The notes beneath the pieces were generated by a model, which was given only the letters and a program-made list of their open reading frames with translations, was not told the origin of the DNA and did not search any database. Position numbers and translations under genes: made by a program. Positions 62,847 to 64,000 of a stretch of 64,000 bases of DNA are shown in pieces. The stretch comes from Bacteroidota bacterium (GTDB lineage Bacteria > Bacteroidota > Bacteroidia > 2-12-FULL-35-15), in assembly GCA_025963715.1 (NCBI GenBank), contig JAOQAG010000017.1, forward strand, positions 124,001 through 188,000. Reading direction: 5' to 3'. Positions within the stretch are counted from its first letter, which is position 1. Each line of letters opens with the position of its first letter.

Positions 62847-62975
62847 TATCTGCAAGCATTTATGAGATCCCGCAACACGTGCGGGATGACAGTATAAAGA
62901 AAAATTGTATTTCATATTAAACACAGCTCGGGGTATCGCCCCCTCTCTTGCGGAGAGGGGATGAAGGGGTGAGGT

Positions 62976-64000
62976 CTATCCGCCGACTTTCACCGAAACC
63001 GTTGTTCCGCCTTCCCCACTGCTATCATGATCTTTGCCGTTGAATGATTTCGTATTGTTATCCGGCGTACGGTCAATTAATTTGTTGTACGGATCAATTC
63101 CCACTTTCACCGGTTCTTCATCTACTGTGATCTCAAATTCCATTTTGTTTTTATTGATCTTGCGTTTTTGAAAATACAATTCCGTTTCTGTTTTTTTACC
63201 GTCCACCAGCTTGCTACCAAATACGCCAATGTCGATCCAATCGGCAACCGGAACGGATTTCATACGGCCAATGCTATCGGATTTGAACTTCATGCATTCC
63301 ACCGAAAATTTCACAAGGTATTTTCCTTCTTTGGTTTTTGTGTAAGAACAGCTGGCCGTTTTATTTTCATAAATGGTGATCGTTTCAAACATATCATTGA
63401 TGATGTATTTTAAACTATCCGGTGTAGCTGCCCGCAGGTAATTCACAAACTCAATAGAGTTGGTGTATGGCGGTTCCTGGTAAGCCACTTTCTTAATGTA
63501 TTTAGCCAGTGCCGCATTCAGCGAATCTTCGCCGATGTAATCTTTCAGTGCATACATGATCACGCTGCCTTTGTTGTAGTGAATGTATTGCTGGTTTTCA
63601 CCCAACATCAACGGCAATTCTTTTTTCGTTTCCATAGCACGGCCACGCAAATAATTATTCATTTCGTATTTCAGAAATTTTTTCATTGCCTGTTTCCCGA
63701 ATTCTTTTTCCATTACCATCAGCGCGGAGTATTGCGACATGGTTTCCGACATCAGCGTGGAACCTTGTACATTGCCACCGATCACCTGGTGCGCCCACCA
63801 TTGATGCGCCACTTCATGCGACGTCACGTAAAACGGATAATCGATCGATTGCGGATCTTTATCATTTACTTTGGCAATGAAACCAATGCCTTCTGAAAAA
63901 GGAATGGTATTCGGGAACGATTGCGCAAAGGTGGCATACCTTGGAAATTCAATGATCCTCACTTGTTTGTGCTGATAAGGGCTGAAATTTTTCGTGTAAT
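62976..64000 (-). CDS. C-terminal part of an ABC permease/M1 aminopeptidase fusion (partial)
   Basis: The frame runs from the stop at 62976 to the end of the window without a real start. An internal GTG at 63962 is only a Val codon, because upstream codons encode YTKNFSPYQHKQVRI, which continues the conserved RIIEFPRYATFAQSFPNTI segment. About 341 residues are visible. The zinc site is SHEVAHQWW, then Glu in LMSETMSQYSALMV 19 residues after the HExxH His, the spacing of this subfamily. In full-length relatives of about 1200 residues an ABC-2-type membrane permease precedes this peptidase domain; that part lies outside the window. The exported substrate is unknown. Confidence 0.85.
   Translation of the reverse strand, partial: YTKNFSPYQHKQVRIIEFPRYATFAQSFPNTIPFSEGIGFIAKVNDKDPQSIDYPFYVTSHEVAHQWWAHQVIGGNVQGSTLMSETMSQYSALMVMEKEFGKQAMKKFLKYEMNNYLRGRAMETKKELPLMLGENQQYIHYNKGSVIMYALKDYIGEDSLNAALAKYIKKVAYQEPPYTNSIEFVNYLRAATPDSLKYIINDMFETITIYENKTASCSYTKTKEGKYLVKFSVECMKFKSDSIGRMKSVPVADWIDIGVFGSKLVDGKKTETELYFQKRKINKNKMEFEITVDEEPVKVGIDPYNKLIDRTPDNNTKSFNGKDHDSSGEGGTTVSVKVGG

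Noticed and set aside
63962-63964. GTG at 63962 as the start of the last gene
   Set aside because: Codons upstream of it continue conserved sequence of the M1 domain to the window edge, so the gene is truncated by the window rather than starting there.

Overview
The window is a chromosomal segment from a member of the Bacteroidota. The evidence is a type IX secretion C-terminal domain, a TonB-dependent receptor of the OMP_b-brl_3 type, CarB without its allosteric domain, DUF4294 and DUF6702 proteins, many TTG/GTG starts, and several promoters of the TAnnTTTG type. The order cannot be fixed from this sequence. Coding regions look ordinary, while intergenic regions are crowded with short repeats and palindromes.

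Layout. 1-11801 is a surface polysaccharide locus, all on the plus strand: two GT2 and one GT4 glycosyltransferase, a NeuD/PglD-like acetyltransferase, an O-antigen ligase/polymerase, a DegT/PglE-like aminotransferase and a PglC-like initiating sugar-phosphate transferase. A tail-fibre-like protein and a large type IX-secreted protein sit in its middle. 11814-14993 holds a ClC channel and an aldehyde dehydrogenase. 14994-15961 is a repeat-rich gap with two possible small RNAs. 15962-22571 has a CAP/OmpA-like envelope protein, a biotin carboxylase (accC), a DUF4294 protein and the murein-recycling ligase mpl. 23067-28175 is an oligopeptide ABC transporter (two permeases and a lipoprotein) without ATPases. 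A tRNA-Ser follows, then a small islet with a HxlR regulator and a divergent F420-type reductase.

30283-38006 is a signalling region. It holds a histidine kinase with thirteen 21-residue repeats, its response regulator, a TMEM175-like channel, a DUF1801 protein, and a second response regulator next to a CheB-CheR-PAS-kinase fusion. Then come tRNA-Arg, tRNA-Pro, a small collagen-like secreted protein, an MlaE-MlaF-MlaD lipid transporter, and a TPR histidine kinase with a LuxR-type regulator. 45342-51826 carries a secreted protein of unknown function, the TonB-type receptor, pirin, OsmC and an aldo/keto reductase. 52186-58002 holds core genes: rpmH, carB, ispE and accA. 58380-61876 is a DUF6702/HupE/M1 peptidase group. 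It is followed by a DUF1304 protein and the C-terminal part of an ABC-permease/M1 aminopeptidase fusion that runs off the window.

The most unusual non-coding content is a layered set of intergenic repeats. It includes a three-copy element of about 190 bp, a CCCGGG inverted-repeat family at more than ten loci, a CCACAGATT inverted-repeat family, and short palindromic words that sit inside other repeats where sibling copies lack them. No CRISPR array, prophage, transposase or replication origin was seen.
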